Positions 62,973-64,000 of a stretch of DNA of 64,000 nt are shown here, piece after piece. Made by a program: the position numbers and the translations under genes. The notes beneath the pieces were generated by a model that saw nothing but the letters and a program-made list of their open reading frames with translations, was not told where the DNA came from and did not search any database. Every line of letters starts with the position of its first letter. Within the stretch, counting starts at the first letter, position 1. The stretch is taken from the NCBI RefSeq assembly GCF_010667575.1, contig NZ_JAABNT010000005.1:186001-250000 (forward strand). Direction: 5' to 3'. Origin of the DNA: Sulfitobacter sediminilitoris (GTDB lineage Bacteria; Pseudomonadota; Alphaproteobacteria; Rhodobacterales; Rhodobacteraceae).

Positions 62973-64000
62973 TCAGTCCTTTTTGCCGGATGAGGTCTCG
63001 TCCGACGATTTGTCCGGTTCCGTCCCGGTTGACTTGCTGTTGAGCGAACTGGATATGCCGCGCACCCCGTCCCCGATGTTCATGCCGACCTCTTCGCCCA
63101 GCTTCTGGACGGCGGGCAGTTGCAGGGCCATGCTGAGGACCGAGTCGACGACCTGGTTGACGGTGGATTTGTCGCCCCCATCGCCACCGCCGCCATTCGC
63201 GCCACCGAAACCCGTCATCTGATTGATCCGGATGCTTTCGATCTTCTCGGCGGGTTTCATCATGCGCTCCACGACCTGTGGCAGCGTCCGCAGGCGTGCC
63301 TCGTCCAGCTTCATGGCGATAAGTTCGGGGCTTTGCGCGTTTTCGGCGGATATGATTGCCGCACGGCCCTCTGCTTCGGACAGCAAGCGGTCGCGATCCG
63401 CCTGTGCCTTTTCCATCATCGCCTTGGCTTGCGCCTTGGCCATCGAGGTGACTGTGTCTGCTTCTGATTTTACGCGGGTGTCGTCAACTTCGGCCTGTTC
63501 AGCCGCTCGGATCAGCGCGAGGTGCTTTTCACGCTCGGCGGCGGCGGTCTCGCGAATCGTGCGTACACGCTCTTCGGCTTCGGCCTCACCGGCTTTGGCG
63601 GCAATCGCCTCGGCCTCGGCCTTGGCTTCCTCGCCGCGCTTCTTGGCCAGCGTGACGGTGTTTTCAGATTTCTTCAGGGCGGAATTCAGCTCTGATTCCA
63701 GCGTTTGACGACGCAGTTCGGTGTCGCGGGCAATCTCGGACATGCGCACTTCGCGCTCCCGCTCAATTCGTGCCGCCTCGCGACGCTTCTCGGAAATTGC
63801 CTGCTCTTCGGAGGTCTCCGCCGCAGAGCGCGAGCGCGCGATCTCGATCTCGCGCTGCTGGGTGATCATCGCTTCTTCTTCTTCGCGGCTAATCGTCAGC
63901 TTGCGCTTGGTCGCATCAAGCTGGCTTTGGCGCACGGAGACGTCCGCATCCGCTTCGATCACCGCGCGTTCTTTCTTGTTGACCGCGATGATCTCCGCCA
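62973..64000 (-). CDS. Flotillin family protein (N-terminus outside window)
   Basis: The frame is open to the right edge; about 342 residues are visible, so the gene is 5'-partial. Upstream residues read AEIIAVNKKERAVIEADADVSVRQSQ, a known flotillin/YqiK segment at the SPFH domain end. The rest is a long charged coiled coil with Ala-Glu repeats (AEAEAIAAKAGEAEAEERV), then a helical region (ELIAMKLDEARLRTLPQVVERMMKPAEKIESIRINQM) and a Gly-rich tail (GGANGGGGDGGDKS). Flotillins organise membrane microdomains. It lies 41 bases upstream of the binding-protein gene on the same strand, probably not functionally tied to it. Confidence 0.87.
   Translation of the reverse strand, partial: AEIIAVNKKERAVIEADADVSVRQSQLDATKRKLTISREEEEAMITQQREIEIARSRSAAETSEEQAISEKRREAARIEREREVRMSEIARDTELRRQTLESELNSALKKSENTVTLAKKRGEEAKAEAEAIAAKAGEAEAEERVRTIRETAAAEREKHLALIRAAEQAEVDDTRVKSEADTVTSMAKAQAKAMMEKAQADRDRLLSEAEGRAAIISAENAQSPELIAMKLDEARLRTLPQVVERMMKPAEKIESIRINQMTGFGGANGGGGDGGDKSTVNQVVDSVLSMALQLPAVQKLGEEVGMNIGDGVRGISSSLNSKSTGTEPDKSSDETSSGKKD

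Overview
The window looks like a chromosome segment of an alphaproteobacterium of the Rhodobacterales (Roseobacter group). The case rests on high GC, an RpoHII-type heat-shock sigma factor, an Fe-S (CryB/PhrB-type) cryptochrome next to an SDR gene, the mce-DUF1467 pair, an Flp-type pilin, and the lpoA-like/rsmI/yraN/gshB neighbourhood. Species-level placement is not possible from sequence reading alone. No tRNA, rRNA, CRISPR array or intact insertion sequence was seen.

Positions 1-40283 are mostly core genome. The left edge carries a decayed DUF1800-DUF1501 hybrid pseudogene with a small pilin gene on the other strand. Then come a GNAT acetyltransferase, a response regulator, mce-DUF1467, a three-gene minus-strand unit (deacetylase, nitroreductase, EI24 protein), a VOC protein, trpS, a rhomboid-like protein lacking catalytic residues, and murJ. 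A divergent LysR/SbtA bicarbonate-transporter pair lies between murJ and glnD. After the lpoA-like gene and glnD follow rsmI-yraN-gshB-hydrolase, comM/yifB, GST, two cobalamin-type genes, rpoH2, coaBC-dut-moeB-like, an M3 peptidase, the shape operon mreBCD-mrdA-rodA with a hydroxyacid dehydrogenase at its end, a VOC protein, leuA with a leucine-rich leader peptide and attenuator-like hairpin, and SDR-cryptochrome.

Positions 40684-62931 form an accessory catabolic locus. A minus-strand hydantoinase/oxoprolinase pair (hyuBA) diverges from a tightly overlapping plus-strand unit: molybdenum hydroxylase FAD subunit, fused [2Fe-2S]-Mo subunit, a 6-hydroxynicotinate-reductase-like Fe-S protein, a UPF0280 protein and a DUF1185 protein. 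An amidase, an acetamidase/formamidase and an SDR follow. Converging on them is a minus-strand operon for a urea/amide-type ABC importer (binding protein, two permeases, two ATPases), an acyl-CoA synthetase and a small monooxygenase-fold protein. The second importer ATPase is fused in frame to a complete amidase with all three catalytic residues.

Taken together the locus reads as import, hydroxylation, ring reduction, ring opening, deamidation and CoA activation of an unknown cyclic amide or N-heterocycle. The substrate is inferred, not shown. A flotillin-family gene runs off the right edge.
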